DNA of 64,000 bases from Streptomyces cyaneofuscatus (GCF_000718135.1 NZ_JOEM01000013.1:299524-363523); one strand, 5' to 3'; counted from the stretch's first letter, positions 52,866-63,690 are shown. Numbers and translations are program-made. The notes: generated from the letters alone by a model not told the origin.

Positions 52866-53243
52866 GTGAGCCCTGTACGTCGCTGTTCGCGCACCGCGTG
52901 CGGCCGCCCTGCCGTCGCGACACTGACGTACGTCTATGCCGACTCGACTGCGGTCCTCGGCCCGCTCGCCACCTACGCCGAGCCCCACTGCTACGACCTC
53001 TGTGCCGAGCACAGTGAGCGGCTGACCGCGCCACGCGGCTGGGAGGTGGTGCGCCTCTCCGACGGCTCCGCCCCCGCGCACCCCAGCGGTGACGACCTCG
53101 AAGCCCTGGCCAACGCGGTACGGGAAGCGGCCCGGCCGCACGACCGCGGGCCGGACGGCGTGGGCCGGGGCCCGCGAGCCGCCGACCCGGTGGAAGTCGC
53201 CCGCCGGGGCCACCTGAGAGTGCTGCGCTCCCCGGACTCCTGA
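52866..53243 (+). CDS. DUF3499-family zinc-ribbon-like protein
   Basis: A 125-residue actinobacterial protein. The N-terminal 60 residues carry the conserved Cys/His set: CSRTACGRPAVATLTYVYAD, then PHCYDLCAEHSERLTAPRGW, which likely binds zinc. The rest is variable. Function is unknown; the gene is a stable neighbour of manB in actinobacteria. GTG 52866 has no Shine-Dalgarno sequence and follows TACCGT by 8 bases, consistent with a leaderless mRNA. Confidence 0.83.
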   Translation: MSPVRRCSRTACGRPAVATLTYVYADSTAVLGPLATYAEPHCYDLCAEHSERLTAPRGWEVVRLSDGSAPAHPSGDDLEALANAVREAARPHDRGPDGVGRGPRAADPVEVARRGHLRVLRSPDS

Positions 53244-53310
53244 GGCCGCCTCCTGGGGTATCTCCCGGCCGGGTAGTTTGGACCCTCCGTAAACACCAGG
53301 AGGACCGGCC

Positions 53311-54678
53311 GTGGTCGCTGATCTGTCGCAGCTCGTGAAGGCGTACGACGTACGTGGCGTGGTGCCCGACCAGTGGGACGAGTCGCTGGCCGAGCTGTTC
53401 GGAGCCGCGTTCGTCCAGGTCACGGCCGCCGACGCGATCGTGATCGGCCACGACATGCGCCCCACCTCCCCGGCCCTGTCCGGCGCTTTCGCCCGGGGCG
53501 CGGCGGCCCGGGGCGCGGACGTCACGCTCATCGGCCTCTGCTCGACAGACCAGCTGTACTACGCGTCGGGGGCGCTGGACCTCCCGGGTGCGATGTTCAC
53601 TGCCTCGCACAACCCCGCGCAGTACAACGGCATCAAGATGTGCCGGGCGGGAGCGGCCCCGGTGGGCCAGGACACGGGCCTGAGGGAGATCCGCACCCTC
53701 GTGGAGCAGTGGTCGGAAGGCGCCCCGCAGCCCCCCGCGTCCCCCACCCCCGGCACGATCACGGAACGCGACACCCTCACCGACTACGCGGCCCACCTCC
53801 TGGCCCTGGTCGACCTCAAGGCGATCCGCCCCCTGAAGGTCGTGGTCGACGCGGGCAACGGCATGGGAGGCCACACGGTCCCCACGGTCTTCAAGGGCCT
53901 GCCTCTCGACCTGGTCCCCCTCTACTTCGAGCTCGACGGCACCTTCCCCAACCACGAGGCCAACCCCCTCGACCCGAAGAACATCGTCGACCTCCAGGCC
54001 CGCGTCCTCGCCGAGGGCGCCGACCTCGGCCTCGCCTTCGACGGTGACGCGGACCGCTGCTTCGTCGTCGACGAGCGGGGCGCCGGAGTCTCCCCCTCCG
54101 CGATCACGGCCCTGGTCGCCGCCCGCGAACTGGCCCGCAACGGCGGCAAGGGCACGGTCATCCACAACCTGATCACCTCCTGGTCGGTCCCCGAGGTGGT
54201 CCGAGAGAACGGCGGCACCCCGGTCCGCACCCGGGTCGGCCACTCCTTCATCAAGACGGAGATGGCCGAGCACGGCGCGATCTTCGGCGGCGAACACTCG
54301 GCGCACTACTACTTCCGCGACTTCTGGAACGCCGACACGGGCATGCTGGCGGCCCTCCACGTCCTGGCCGCCCTGGGCGGCCAGGACGGCCCCCTCTCGG
54401 AACTCGTCGCCGCCTACGACCGCTACGCCGGCTCCGGCGAGATCAACTCCACGGTCGCCGACCAGGCGGCCAGCCTGACCGCCATCAGGTCCGCCTACAG
54501 CACGCGCGACGACATCACGTTCGACGACCTGGACGGCCTGACGGTCACGTCCACGGACTGGTGGTTCAACCTCCGCGCCTCGAACACGGAACCTCTGCTG
54601 CGCCTGAACGTGGAGGCGAGGGACGAGCGGACGATGACGGCGGTACGGGACGAGGTCCTGGCCTTGATCCGCGCCTGA
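53311..54678 (+). CDS. manB: Phosphomannomutase/phosphoglucomutase
   Basis: A 455-residue alpha-D-phosphohexomutase that interconverts mannose-6-phosphate and mannose-1-phosphate, the precursor of GDP-mannose. All four domain signatures are seen: the phosphoserine loop MFTASHNPAQYNGIK, the Mg loop FDGDADRCFVV, the sugar loop GGEHSAHYYFRD and the phosphate loop RASNTEPLLRLNVEA. GGAGG lies 7 bases before GTG 53311. It is first of a mannose set with the SIS protein and manA downstream, and works with the guanylyltransferase at 39859. Confidence 0.95.
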   Translation: MVADLSQLVKAYDVRGVVPDQWDESLAELFGAAFVQVTAADAIVIGHDMRPTSPALSGAFARGAAARGADVTLIGLCSTDQLYYASGALDLPGAMFTASHNPAQYNGIKMCRAGAAPVGQDTGLREIRTLVEQWSEGAPQPPASPTPGTITERDTLTDYAAHLLALVDLKAIRPLKVVVDAGNGMGGHTVPTVFKGLPLDLVPLYFELDGTFPNHEANPLDPKNIVDLQARVLAEGADLGLAFDGDADRCFVVDERGAGVSPSAITALVAARELARNGGKGTVIHNLITSWSVPEVVRENGGTPVRTRVGHSFIKTEMAEHGAIFGGEHSAHYYFRDFWNADTGMLAALHVLAALGGQDGPLSELVAAYDRYAGSGEINSTVADQAASLTAIRSAYSTRDDITFDDLDGLTVTSTDWWFNLRASNTEPLLRLNVEARDERTMTAVRDEVLALIRA

Positions 54679-55067
54679 GGCCCCCGCCACCCCAGCCCCT
54701 CCGGGCGCCCGCACTTCAGCCCCTCCGGCGTTCCACTCCAGCCTCTCCAGCCTCTCCAGCCCCTCCGGGCGCCCGCGTTCCGGCCCTTCCGGCGTTCCCT
54801 TTCAGCCCCTCCGGCGTTTGAGGAGCGGGGGTCCGGGGCGGAGCCCCGAAACCCCAGCCCGTCCGGCGCTTGAGGACAAAGGGGGGTCCGGGGCGGAGCC
54901 CCGGTTTCGGGAAGGGGCGGGTAGGGGAACAGCCCGCCGCAGGCGCCCACCGCCCCATCCCCCGTCCCTCACCCCCCGGCGAACCGCGCCCCCGTCCCCC
55001 CAGCGGTAGGCTGACGACGCCTGATCCACGTGAATCAGAAATCGCACCGCTCGAAGGGACCCACCCC
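54679..55067. other. 389-bp intergenic region packed with repeat fragments
   Basis: Immediately after manB come at least five short pieces related to CAGCCCCTCCGG(C/G)CG (54690-54800), several ending GGCGTTCC, then the full extragenic element (54803-54927). The last 140 bases hold a TAGGCT -10-like element at about 55006 and a possible AAGGGA ribosome site for the Trm112-like gene. Confidence 0.7.
54803..54927. repeat. Extragenic repeat element, copy B (about 125 bp)
   Basis: Nearly identical to 42108-42231: two CCGGGGCGGAGCCCCG hairpins and the GTTTCGGGAAGGGGCGGGTA tail, with only a handful of differences and one added G. Unlike copy A, it lies between two genes on the same strand. Confidence 0.88.
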
Positions 55068-55250
55068 ATGCCGCTCGAAGCCGGCCTCCTGGAGATCCTG
55101 GCCTGCCCGGCCTGCCACTCCCCGCTCGACGACCGCACCGCGGACGACAGCCCGGAGCTGGTCTGCACCGGCGCCGACTGCGGCCTGGCCTACCCGGTCC
55201 GGGACGGCATCCCGGTCCTGCTCGTCGACGAGGCGCGCCGCCCCGCCTGA
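55068..55250 (+). CDS. Trm112-like small zinc-ribbon protein
   Basis: A 60-residue protein of the Trm112/UPF0434 family: LLEILACPACHSPLDD, then LVCTGADCGLAYPVRDGIPV and LLVDEAR. The four cysteines (CPAC and C-x4-C) form a zinc ribbon. Eukaryotic and archaeal Trm112 activates methyltransferases; the bacterial role is uncertain. AAGGGA 8 bases upstream fixes ATG 55068. It belongs to the group manB - this gene - SIS gene - manA. Confidence 0.92.
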   Translation: MPLEAGLLEILACPACHSPLDDRTADDSPELVCTGADCGLAYPVRDGIPVLLVDEARRPA

Positions 55251-55406
55251 CAAGCGAGCGAAGCGCGTACGGGAACCGCGCGCGGCACGCCGGCCCGGAC
55301 GGCCAGGGGCGCACCCCGAACAGGACCCCGCCCCCACCCCCGGCACCCCGCCACCGCCCCGGCACCCGCATCCCGCACCCCACCCGGTGATCGGAGGCCC
55401 ACCGCC

Positions 55407-56540
55407 ATGCTCGACGAGTCCTTGCTCGACGCCCCGGAAGCCCTGGCCAGGGCCGACCGCCGCGACCTGCTCCGCGGCGCCGCCGAGGCGGGCGCCCGGG
55501 TCCGCACCGCCGCCCGGCACGCCGCCGAGGCCGGCATCGGCGGCCTGAACCCCGAGGGCCGCCCCCGCGCCGTCCTCGTCGCCGGCCCCGGCACCGCCGC
55601 ATCCGGCGTCGCCGACCTGATCGGCGCTCTGGCGGGCGCGGCCGCCCCCGTGACCCGGATCCACCCCACGGGCGTCGCCCCCGCCCCCGGCGCCCTGCGC
55701 TGGGCCCTGCCCGGCTGGGCCGGCTCGGTGGACCTCCTCCTCATCGCGACCGCCGACGGCTCGGAGCCCGGCCTCGTCCTCCTCGCCGAGCAGGCGTACC
55801 GCCGCGGCTGCACCGTGGTCGCCGTCGCCCCCACCCGCTCCCCGCTGCGCGACGCGGTGGACGGGGTGCACGGTCTGGTCGTCCCGATGGCGGCCGCCCC
55901 GCACGGCGAGTACGACGCGGAGACCTCGGCCGCCGGCCCCGGCACCCTGTGGGCGCTGCTCACCCCGCTGCTGGCCCTGCTCGACCGGGTGGGCCTGGTG
56001 ACCGCCCCCGCCGAGGAGCTGCAGAAGGTCGCCGACCGGCTGGACCGCACCGCGGAACGCTGCGGCCCGGCCATCGCCACGTACAGCAACCCGGCCAAGA
56101 CGCTCGCCGCCGAGCTCGCCGACAGCCTGCCGCTGCTGTGGACGGAGGGCGAGGCGGCGGGCCCGGTCGGCCGCCGCTTCGCCGCCGTACTGTCCGAGCT
56201 CGCGGGCCGCCCCGCCCTCGCCGCGGAACTCCCCGAGGCGCTGCCCTCGCACGGCACCCTGCTCGCGGGGGACTTCGCGGCCGGCGCGGACCCGGACGAC
56301 TTCTTCCGGGACCGGGTGGACGAGGGGGAGACCCTCCGAGCCAGGGTCGTCCTGCTGCGGGACCGCCCGGCGGGCGGCCTGAGCGCCTACCCGGCGGCCC
56401 GGGAACTGGCCCTCGGCCACGACACCCCCGTCAGCGAACTGGAACCGGACGAGGGCAGCGAACTGGAGACCCTGGCCGAACTGCTCGCGATCACAGACTT
56501 CGCAGCGGTGTACCTCTCGCTGGCCTCAACCCCCACCTGA
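55407..56540 (+). CDS. SIS-domain protein, phosphoglucose/phosphomannose isomerase-like
   Basis: A 377-residue protein related to the bifunctional phosphoglucose/phosphomannose isomerases. The first half is a sugar-isomerase domain (VLVAGPGTAASGVADLIGAL, VDLLLIATADGSEPGLVLLA), and the second matches the PMI/PGI C-terminal domain (YSNPAKTLAAELADSLPLLW). The active-site pattern of true isomerases is degenerate, so activity is uncertain. GGAGG 9 bases upstream supports ATG 55407. It lies between the Trm112-like gene and manA and probably acts in hexose-phosphate/mannose metabolism. Confidence 0.82.
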   Translation: MLDESLLDAPEALARADRRDLLRGAAEAGARVRTAARHAAEAGIGGLNPEGRPRAVLVAGPGTAASGVADLIGALAGAAAPVTRIHPTGVAPAPGALRWALPGWAGSVDLLLIATADGSEPGLVLLAEQAYRRGCTVVAVAPTRSPLRDAVDGVHGLVVPMAAAPHGEYDAETSAAGPGTLWALLTPLLALLDRVGLVTAPAEELQKVADRLDRTAERCGPAIATYSNPAKTLAAELADSLPLLWTEGEAAGPVGRRFAAVLSELAGRPALAAELPEALPSHGTLLAGDFAAGADPDDFFRDRVDEGETLRARVVLLRDRPAGGLSAYPAARELALGHDTPVSELEPDEGSELETLAELLAITDFAAVYLSLASTPT

Positions 56541-56634
56541 CGAAGGCGCACCCCGCCCGACGCACCCCCGCACGACGACGCCCCAAGCCACACCCGCCGC
56601 GCACCGCGCACCGCACGACCCCTAGGACGACTCC

Positions 56635-57843
56635 ATGGACCGGCTGTCCAACACCGTACGCCCCTACGCCTGGGGCTCGACCACGGCCATCCCCGCCCTG
56701 CTCGGCACCGCCCCCACCGGCGAACCGCAGGCCGAGATGTGGATGGGCGCCCACCCAGGAGCCCCCTCCCGTATAGCCCGCCCCAAGAGCGCCACAGACA
56801 CCAAGGGCACCACCGACACCACCGCCACCCCGGCGGAACGCCCCCTCACCGACGTCATCGCCGCCGACCCCGAAGGCGAACTCGGCGCGGCCACCGTCGC
56901 CCGGTTCGGCCCCCGCCTCCCCTTCCTCCTCAAGCTGCTCGCGGCCGGCTCCCCCCTCTCCCTCCAGGTCCACCCCGACCTGGACCAGGCCCGCAAGGGC
57001 TACGCGGACGAGGAGGCCCGGGGCATCCCGATCGACGCCCCCCACCGCACGTACAAGGACGCGAACCACAAGCCCGAGCTGATCTGCGCCCTCACCCCCT
57101 TCGACGGCCTCTGCGGCTTCCGCAGGCCCACCGAGGCGGCGGACGCCATGGAGGCCCTCGGCGTCGACTCCCTGAAGCCGTACGTGGACCTCCTGCGCGC
57201 CCACCCCGAGGAGGCCGCCCTCCGCGAGGTGCTCACGGCCATCCTCGGCGCCGACCCGGCGGAGATGGCCGACACCGTCGCCGAGGCGGCGGCCGCCTGC
57301 GAACGCCTCGGCGGCGCCCACGCCCCGTACGCCCGCATCGCCCACAACTACCCCGGCGACCCCGGCGTCCTCGCGGCGATGCTGCTGAACTACGTCCAAC
57401 TCCAGCCCGGCGAGGCCCTGTTCCTGGGCGCCGGCGTCCCGCACGCCTATCTCGACGGCCTCGGCGTCGAGATCATGGCCAACTCGGACAACGTGCTGCG
57501 CTGCGGCCTCACCCCCAAGCACATCGACGTCCCCGAACTCCTGCGCATCGTCCGCTTCGAGGCCACCGAACCCGGCGTACTGCGCCCCGAGGCGTCACCC
57601 TCCGGCGAGGAGCGGTACGAGACACCGGTCGACGAGTTCGCCCTGTCCCGCTACACCCTCGCGTCCGGGGCCGCGCCCGCCGAACTGACCGCCTCCACCC
57701 CCCAGATCCTGCTCTGCACGGCGGGCACCGTCCGGGTCGGCGAACTTGACCTGACCCCCGGGCAGTCCGTCTACGTACCGGCCGCAGAAGCGGTGGAAGC
57801 CACGGGATCGGGCACACTCTTCCGTGCCACGGTGGCGGCCTGA
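56635..57843 (+). CDS. manA: Mannose-6-phosphate isomerase, class I
   Basis: A 402-residue zinc enzyme that interconverts fructose-6-phosphate and mannose-6-phosphate. Motifs: NTVRPYAWGSTTAIPALLG, AEMWMGAHPGAPS, SLQVHPDLDQARKGYADEEA, and the active-site YKDANHKPELICALTPFDGL; GEALFLGAGVPHAYLDGLGV is also typical. AGGA 8 bases before ATG 56635. With manB and the guanylyltransferase it completes a route from fructose-6-phosphate to GDP-mannose. Confidence 0.95.
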   Translation: MDRLSNTVRPYAWGSTTAIPALLGTAPTGEPQAEMWMGAHPGAPSRIARPKSATDTKGTTDTTATPAERPLTDVIAADPEGELGAATVARFGPRLPFLLKLLAAGSPLSLQVHPDLDQARKGYADEEARGIPIDAPHRTYKDANHKPELICALTPFDGLCGFRRPTEAADAMEALGVDSLKPYVDLLRAHPEEAALREVLTAILGADPAEMADTVAEAAAACERLGGAHAPYARIAHNYPGDPGVLAAMLLNYVQLQPGEALFLGAGVPHAYLDGLGVEIMANSDNVLRCGLTPKHIDVPELLRIVRFEATEPGVLRPEASPSGEERYETPVDEFALSRYTLASGAAPAELTASTPQILLCTAGTVRVGELDLTPGQSVYVPAAEAVEATGSGTLFRATVAA

Positions 57844-57930
57844 TTCATCACCCCTCCCCGCGGCTGCAACAATGTGCCGCCGCAGCGCGGCACCACCTGC
57901 CGTACACCGAGGAAGGGACATCACGCACTC

Positions 57931-58938
57931 ATGAGCGCGTCCGGCGGAACCAAGGCGATCGTGGCGGCACTGGTCGCCAACCTCTCGATCGCCGTGGCCA
58001 AATTCGTAGCGTTCCTCTTCAGTGGGTCCTCGTCGATGCTCGCGGAGAGCGTCCACTCGCTCGCCGACTCGGGCAACCAGGGCCTCCTGCTGCTCGGCGG
58101 CAAGAAGGCCAAACGCGAGGCCACCCCGCAGCACCCGTTCGGCTACGGGCGCGAGCGCTACATCTACGCCTTCCTCGTCTCCATCGTCCTCTTCTCGGTC
58201 GGTGGCATGTTCGCCGTCTACGAGGGCTACGAGAAGATCAAGCACCCGCACGAGATCACGGCCTGGTACTGGCCGGTCGGGGTCCTGATCTTCGCGATCA
58301 TCGCCGAGATCTTCTCCTTCCGTACGGCGATCAAGGAGTCCAACCAGACGCGCGGCGACCGTTCCTGGACCGAGTTCGTCCGCCGCTCCAAGGCCCCCGA
58401 ACTCCCGGTCGTCCTCCTGGAGGACCTCGGCGCCCTCGTCGGCCTGATCCTCGCCCTCGGAGGCGTCGGCCTCGCCCTCGCCACCGGCAACGGCGTCTGG
58501 GACGGCATCGGCACCCTCTGCATCGGCATCCTGCTGATCGTCATCGCGATCATCCTGGCCGCCGAGACGAAGTCCCTCCTGCTCGGCGAGTCCGCCGGCC
58601 TCGAAGAGGTCGAGAAGATCAAGGCGGCCGTGGTCGACGGCGACACCGTCACCGGCATCATCCACATGCGCACCCTCCACCTCGGCCCCGAGGAGCTGCT
58701 GGTCGCCGCCAAGATCGCGGTCCAGCACGACGAAACCGCGGTCGAGATCGCCAACGCGATCAACGCCGCCGAGAACCGGATCCGCGAGGCCGTCCCGATC
58801 GCCCGGGTCATCTACCTGGAGCCGGACATCTTCAACGCGGAGGCCGCCGCGGCCGGCACCAACCCCGGCAAGACACCCGGCGCCCCGGCCCCGCAGGACC
58901 CGGCGGCTCCGGGCGGCCCGAAGGATCTCGGCCACTGA
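57931..58938 (+). CDS. Cation diffusion facilitator family metal transporter
   Basis: A 335-residue membrane protein that exports divalent metals (Zn, Co, Fe or Mn) by proton exchange. Metal-site pattern in helix 2: [20 protein letters not shown]; the second half has [20 protein letters not shown]. About six helices precede a cytoplasmic domain (from about 225) with [21 protein letters not shown] Pro/Ala tail ends the protein. GGAAGGGA lies 13 bases before ATG 57931, a rather wide spacing. Metal specificity cannot be read by eye. Confidence 0.92.
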   Translation: MSASGGTKAIVAALVANLSIAVAKFVAFLFSGSSSMLAESVHSLADSGNQGLLLLGGKKAKREATPQHPFGYGRERYIYAFLVSIVLFSVGGMFAVYEGYEKIKHPHEITAWYWPVGVLIFAIIAEIFSFRTAIKESNQTRGDRSWTEFVRRSKAPELPVVLLEDLGALVGLILALGGVGLALATGNGVWDGIGTLCIGILLIVIAIILAAETKSLLLGESAGLEEVEKIKAAVVDGDTVTGIIHMRTLHLGPEELLVAAKIAVQHDETAVEIANAINAAENRIREAVPIARVIYLEPDIFNAEAAAAGTNPGKTPGAPAPQDPAAPGGPKDLGH

Positions 58939-58961
58939 CCCACCGCACATCGGCCCCGATC

Positions 58962-59019
58962 GGCCCGGTGACCCCTCACACACGCCCGTCTCCACGAACG
59001 GGCTGGGGGTCACTGGGCC
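58962..59019 (+). terminator. Nested terminator hairpin after the cation transporter gene
   Basis: An outer 14-bp stem (58962-58975 with 59006-59019, one G-U pair) encloses an inner 6-bp stem (58984-58989 with 58998-59003). It ends transcription before the S-adenosylhomocysteinase gene. Confidence 0.75.
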
Positions 59020-59212
59020 GTTCGGTGTAGATTCGGATACGGAACAGACGTCGCTGCTGATGGCGGTCGACCGGTCCGCGGACGCGAGCCGGGCGAGGGA
59101 CAGAGGGCCTCCGACGGACTGCACTGCGAACGCGCTCGGGCATTCGTATGTCCGTCGCCGCAGAGTCAGCCCAGACAGCCCACCTCGACCCATCACGAGG
59201 AGCAGCCCCGTT

Positions 59213-60670
<1,458 letters not shown>

Positions 60671-60820
60671 TCCGGCACCGTCGGCGGTCAGGGAGGCATG
60701 CACCATCCCGTCCCGGCCGCCGCACGGCACCGGCCCTCAGCAGCACCACGCACCACGCACCGCGTACCACGCATCACGTAGCAAGCAGCAGCAGCGGCCG
60801 CTGACCGGCAGCTGACGAGA

Positions 60821-60851
60821 CAGGCCCCCGCACCCCCGTGTCGGGGGCTTG
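60821..60851 (+). terminator. Terminator after the S-adenosylhomocysteinase gene
   Basis: A 10-bp stem CAGGCCCCCG / CGGGGGCTTG (one G-U pair) with an 11-base loop, about 150 bases after the stop. The bases between are CA-rich (CACGCACCACGCATCACG-like) and carry no gene. Confidence 0.75.
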
Positions 60852-60908
60852 TCCCGTCAACGCCCCTGGTTACCGCCCCCGCACAGCCCGAGGAACCCGA
60901 AGGACCCC

Positions 60909-61538
60909 ATGCCCCGCGGCAGGTATTCGCTCCACGATCTTCACGATCACACCCCCCTCGGCGAAGAACACTTCCACTGCGCCCCCGGCCCCTCCGGCTG
61001 GCGCTACGTCTCCCAGACCACGTCCCCCTCGGGCGACCATCTGGGCTCCGTCGACCTGGCCCTGGACGAACTGGGCCGACCGATCCGTCTCGAACTCCAC
61101 TCCGCGAGCTGGCAGGTACGGGGAGCCGCCCTGGAAGGCGTCACCTGGGTCCGTACCGACCCGACCGGCACCGACGCCACCGAAGGCAACGTCCGCGCCC
61201 ACGCCTTCTCCGGAACCTCCCCCGCGTTCCTCATCGCCCTGACCCGATTTCTACGCCTCACCCCCGATTCCCCCGAGACCCGCGTCCGCGTGGTCACCTT
61301 CACGGACCCGGTCCTCGCGCCGCGTACCGGCGACCAGTCCTGGGCTCTGGTGAACAGTGAAGCGCACGCCACTGACAACGGCCCTCTGATCGTGGACGAA
61401 TACCAGGTCAGCGCCCTGGACACCGGTGATCGGCACACCGTTCACGTGGCTGGGGACGTCGTCCTCGCGGCCCCGGGCATCGAGCTGGAGCACCTGGAGA
61501 CACCTCCGTCCCCGCCCCTCTCCCCGCCCGCCGGCTAA
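60909..61538 (+). CDS. Conserved protein of unknown function
   Basis: A 209-residue soluble protein without signal peptide. The N terminus is His-rich (SLHDLHDHTPLGEEHFHCAP); the remainder looks like an alternating beta-strand fold (GWRYVSQTTSPSGDHLGSVD, PIRLELHSASWQVRGAALEG, DRHTVHVAGDVVLAAPGIEL), perhaps a lipocalin-like or beta-barrel shape. I do not recognise a family. AAGGA 5 bases before ATG 60909 sets the start. It is convergent with the RDD gene, overlapping it by four bases at the stops. Confidence 0.7.
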   Translation: MPRGRYSLHDLHDHTPLGEEHFHCAPGPSGWRYVSQTTSPSGDHLGSVDLALDELGRPIRLELHSASWQVRGAALEGVTWVRTDPTGTDATEGNVRAHAFSGTSPAFLIALTRFLRLTPDSPETRVRVVTFTDPVLAPRTGDQSWALVNSEAHATDNGPLIVDEYQVSALDTGDRHTVHVAGDVVLAAPGIELEHLETPPSPPLSPPAG

Positions 61539-62503
61539 CCGGGCGGAGCGAACCCCGCCGAGGACCCGCCCGTCCCCTTCTGCTCCTTCGCACCGGAACC
61601 AGCACCACCGGCAGACGCGCCGGGCGCAACAGTGCCGCCAAACGCAGCAGGCGTAACAGCCCCGCCAGGCGCAGCAAATCCGACGGCCCCAGCAATGCCC
61701 GCAGACTCCGGCGCCCCAGCCACAGGCACCGGTGCGGCCGAGGACGCGCCCCGCCCGCCCGCGAACACCCGCCGGGCATCACGCGCCTGCCGCTCATGAA
61801 CCACCGCGGCCAGGAATGCGGCAGCCGGAATCCCCTGCGGCGGAGCGATCCCCGTCCGCGAAACAACCTCGTCGGCCAACCGCGCAGCCATCGACCTGCC
61901 GACGCCGGGATCCAGCTGGTGCATCCGCGTGAGGTACTGCCGTATCGCGAGCCAGAGCTCGTCCGGCACGGCGGACAGATCCAGTTGCGAGAACCGGCCG
62001 ACCAGCCACGGCGGAGGCGGCGGCACGGCGACCGACCGCTTGGCCGTCACACGTTCCCGGATGACCAGCGTCCCCGCGAAGACGTCACCGAGCCGGCGCC
62101 CGCGTGCCGAGACCAGCGACGCGATCGAGGCCACGACCCCGAACGTCATGAGGATCTCCACGGCCCCCATCGCCCCCCGCACGAGCGCGTGGCGGAACCG
62201 GATCGGCCCGCCGTCGTCGCGCACCACGCGCAGCCCGCAGGCCAGCTTCCCGAGGGAACGGCCGTGGCTCAGCGTCTCCACCGCGATCGGCCCCCCGATC
62301 AGCACCAGCAGGAACAAGGCGACCCCGATGGCCGCGACAGCGGCTTCGTCCAGGGTGACGGAGGCGATCCCCACCACGACCGAGACCAGCATGAAGACGC
62401 AGAAGACCACCGCCAGATCGATCGCCGCGGCCAGCGCCCGGCTCGGCAGTCTCGCCGGCCTCAGCTCCAGGACAACGGCGTCCCCGGTCACCAACTCGCT
62501 CAT
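61535..62503 (-). CDS. RDD-family membrane protein
   Basis: A 322-residue protein with an RDD domain in residues about 15-160: PSRALAAAIDLAVVFCVFML (the Arg-Asp pair), GGPIAVETLSHGRSLGKLAC, GLRVVRDDGGPIRFRHALVR and RGRRLGDVFAGTLVIRER. Three helices are seen. The C-terminal half is cytoplasmic and ends in a low-complexity Gly/Ala/Pro tail. It is divergent from the SpoIIM-like gene, 120 bases apart; the two families are often paired and may form one envelope-related complex. Function is not known. Confidence 0.88.
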   Translation of the reverse strand: MSELVTGDAVVLELRPARLPSRALAAAIDLAVVFCVFMLVSVVVGIASVTLDEAAVAAIGVALFLLVLIGGPIAVETLSHGRSLGKLACGLRVVRDDGGPIRFRHALVRGAMGAVEILMTFGVVASIASLVSARGRRLGDVFAGTLVIRERVTAKRSVAVPPPPPWLVGRFSQLDLSAVPDELWLAIRQYLTRMHQLDPGVGRSMAARLADEVVSRTGIAPPQGIPAAAFLAAVVHERQARDARRVFAGGRGASSAAPVPVAGAPESAGIAGAVGFAAPGGAVTPAAFGGTVAPGASAGGAGSGAKEQKGTGGSSAGFAPPG

Positions 62504-62623
62504 CGCGCCCCCACTCTTCCCGACCTTCGCTGCCCCGGCCGGCCCCAGTCTGCCAAGCTGACCCGCAGCGTGCCGCAGTAGTACGGCCCCCGTACGCACC
62601 CATGCCTGGAGCAACAGCCGCCC

Positions 62624-63631
62624 ATGGACCTCGACGTCTTCGTCACCGCCCACCGCACGGAGTGGGACCGCCTCGACCACCTCCTGCGCCGAGGGCGCCG
62701 TCTGACGGGCGCGGAGGCGGACGAGCTCGTCGTCCTCTACCAGCGCACGGCCGCCCATCTCTCCCTGATCCGGTCGACCACCCCCGACCCGCTGCTCACC
62801 ACCCGCCTCACCCAGCTCGTGGCCCGGGCCAGGGCGACGGTCACGGGCACCCGCAAGGCCTCCTGGCGCGACGCGGCCCGCTTCCTCACCACGGGATTCC
62901 CGGCGGCGGTCTACCGCTCACGTCACTGGTGGGTCCCCACTGCCGTCCTGTCCACGCTGGTGGCAGCCCTCCTGGGCTGGTGGATCGGCACGCACCCCGA
63001 GGTCCAGGCCGCGATAGCGGCCCCGGACGACCTCCGGGCCATGACCCGCCCCGGCGGGGAGTACGAGACCTACTACTCCAGCCACCCGGCGGCCTCGTTC
63101 GCCGCGCAGGTATGGACGAACAACGCCCAGGCCGCCGCGATGTGCCTGGTCCTGGGCGCGTTCCTCTGCCTACCGGTGGTCTGGATCCTCTTCATCAACA
63201 TGCTCAACCTCGGGGTCGGCATCGGCCTGATGTCCTCCGCAGGCCGCCTGGACGTCTTCCTCGGCCTGGTCCTCCCGCACGGCCTCCTCGAACTGACCGC
63301 GGTGTTCGTGGCCGCCGGTACGGGGCTCCGCCTCGGCTGGACGGTGATCGACCCCGGCCCCCTCTCCCGCCGAACCGCCCTCGCCCAGCAGGGCCGCGCC
63401 GCACTGGGCATGGCGATCGGCCTGGCCCTGGTGCTGTTCGTCTCCGGCCTGCTCGAAGGCTTCGTGACCCCGTCAGGCCTGCCGACCTGGGCCCGGATCA
63501 CCATCGGCATCATCGCTGAACTGGCCTTTCTCGCGTACGTCTACATCCTGGGCCGCCGCGCGGTACGAGCCGGCGACACCGGCGACCTCACAGCGGTCGA
63601 ACGCAGCGCCGAGCTTCCCTCCGCCGCCTGA
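62624..63631 (+). CDS. SpoIIM-like (stage II sporulation protein M family) membrane protein
   Basis: A 335-residue membrane protein of the SpoIIM/DUF95 family: an N-terminal helical cytoplasmic part (1-95, FVTAHRTEWDRLDHLLRRGR), then helices at WWVPTAVLSTLVAALLGWWI, AAAMCLVLGAFLCLPVVWIL, MLNLGVGIGLMSSAGR, LVLPHGLLELTAVFVAAGTG, GMAIGLALVLFVSGLLEGF and ITIGIIAELAFLAYVYILG. LPHGLLEL is the family mark. In Bacillus SpoIIM acts in engulfment; in actinobacteria its role is open. GGAG lies 12 bases before ATG 62624. Confidence 0.9.
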   Translation: MDLDVFVTAHRTEWDRLDHLLRRGRRLTGAEADELVVLYQRTAAHLSLIRSTTPDPLLTTRLTQLVARARATVTGTRKASWRDAARFLTTGFPAAVYRSRHWWVPTAVLSTLVAALLGWWIGTHPEVQAAIAAPDDLRAMTRPGGEYETYYSSHPAASFAAQVWTNNAQAAAMCLVLGAFLCLPVVWILFINMLNLGVGIGLMSSAGRLDVFLGLVLPHGLLELTAVFVAAGTGLRLGWTVIDPGPLSRRTALAQQGRAALGMAIGLALVLFVSGLLEGFVTPSGLPTWARITIGIIAELAFLAYVYILGRRAVRAGDTGDLTAVERSAELPSAA

Positions 63632-63690
63632 CCACCGGTGTGCGTTCGCCCCCGCTGAGCTGCTAGTCTCCTCTTCGCCCACAAAATCCG

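Noticed and set aside
54679..54802. CRISPR-like reading of the repeat fragments after manB
   Set aside because: Units are irregular in length, adjoin each other and match the extragenic element, with no unique spacers.
59020..59212. SAH riboswitch ahead of S-adenosylhomocysteinase
   Set aside because: I looked for the conserved core and pseudoknot pattern of the SAH riboswitch; only a short CGAGGAGCAG that is better read as the ribosome site is present. A covariance-model search would settle it.
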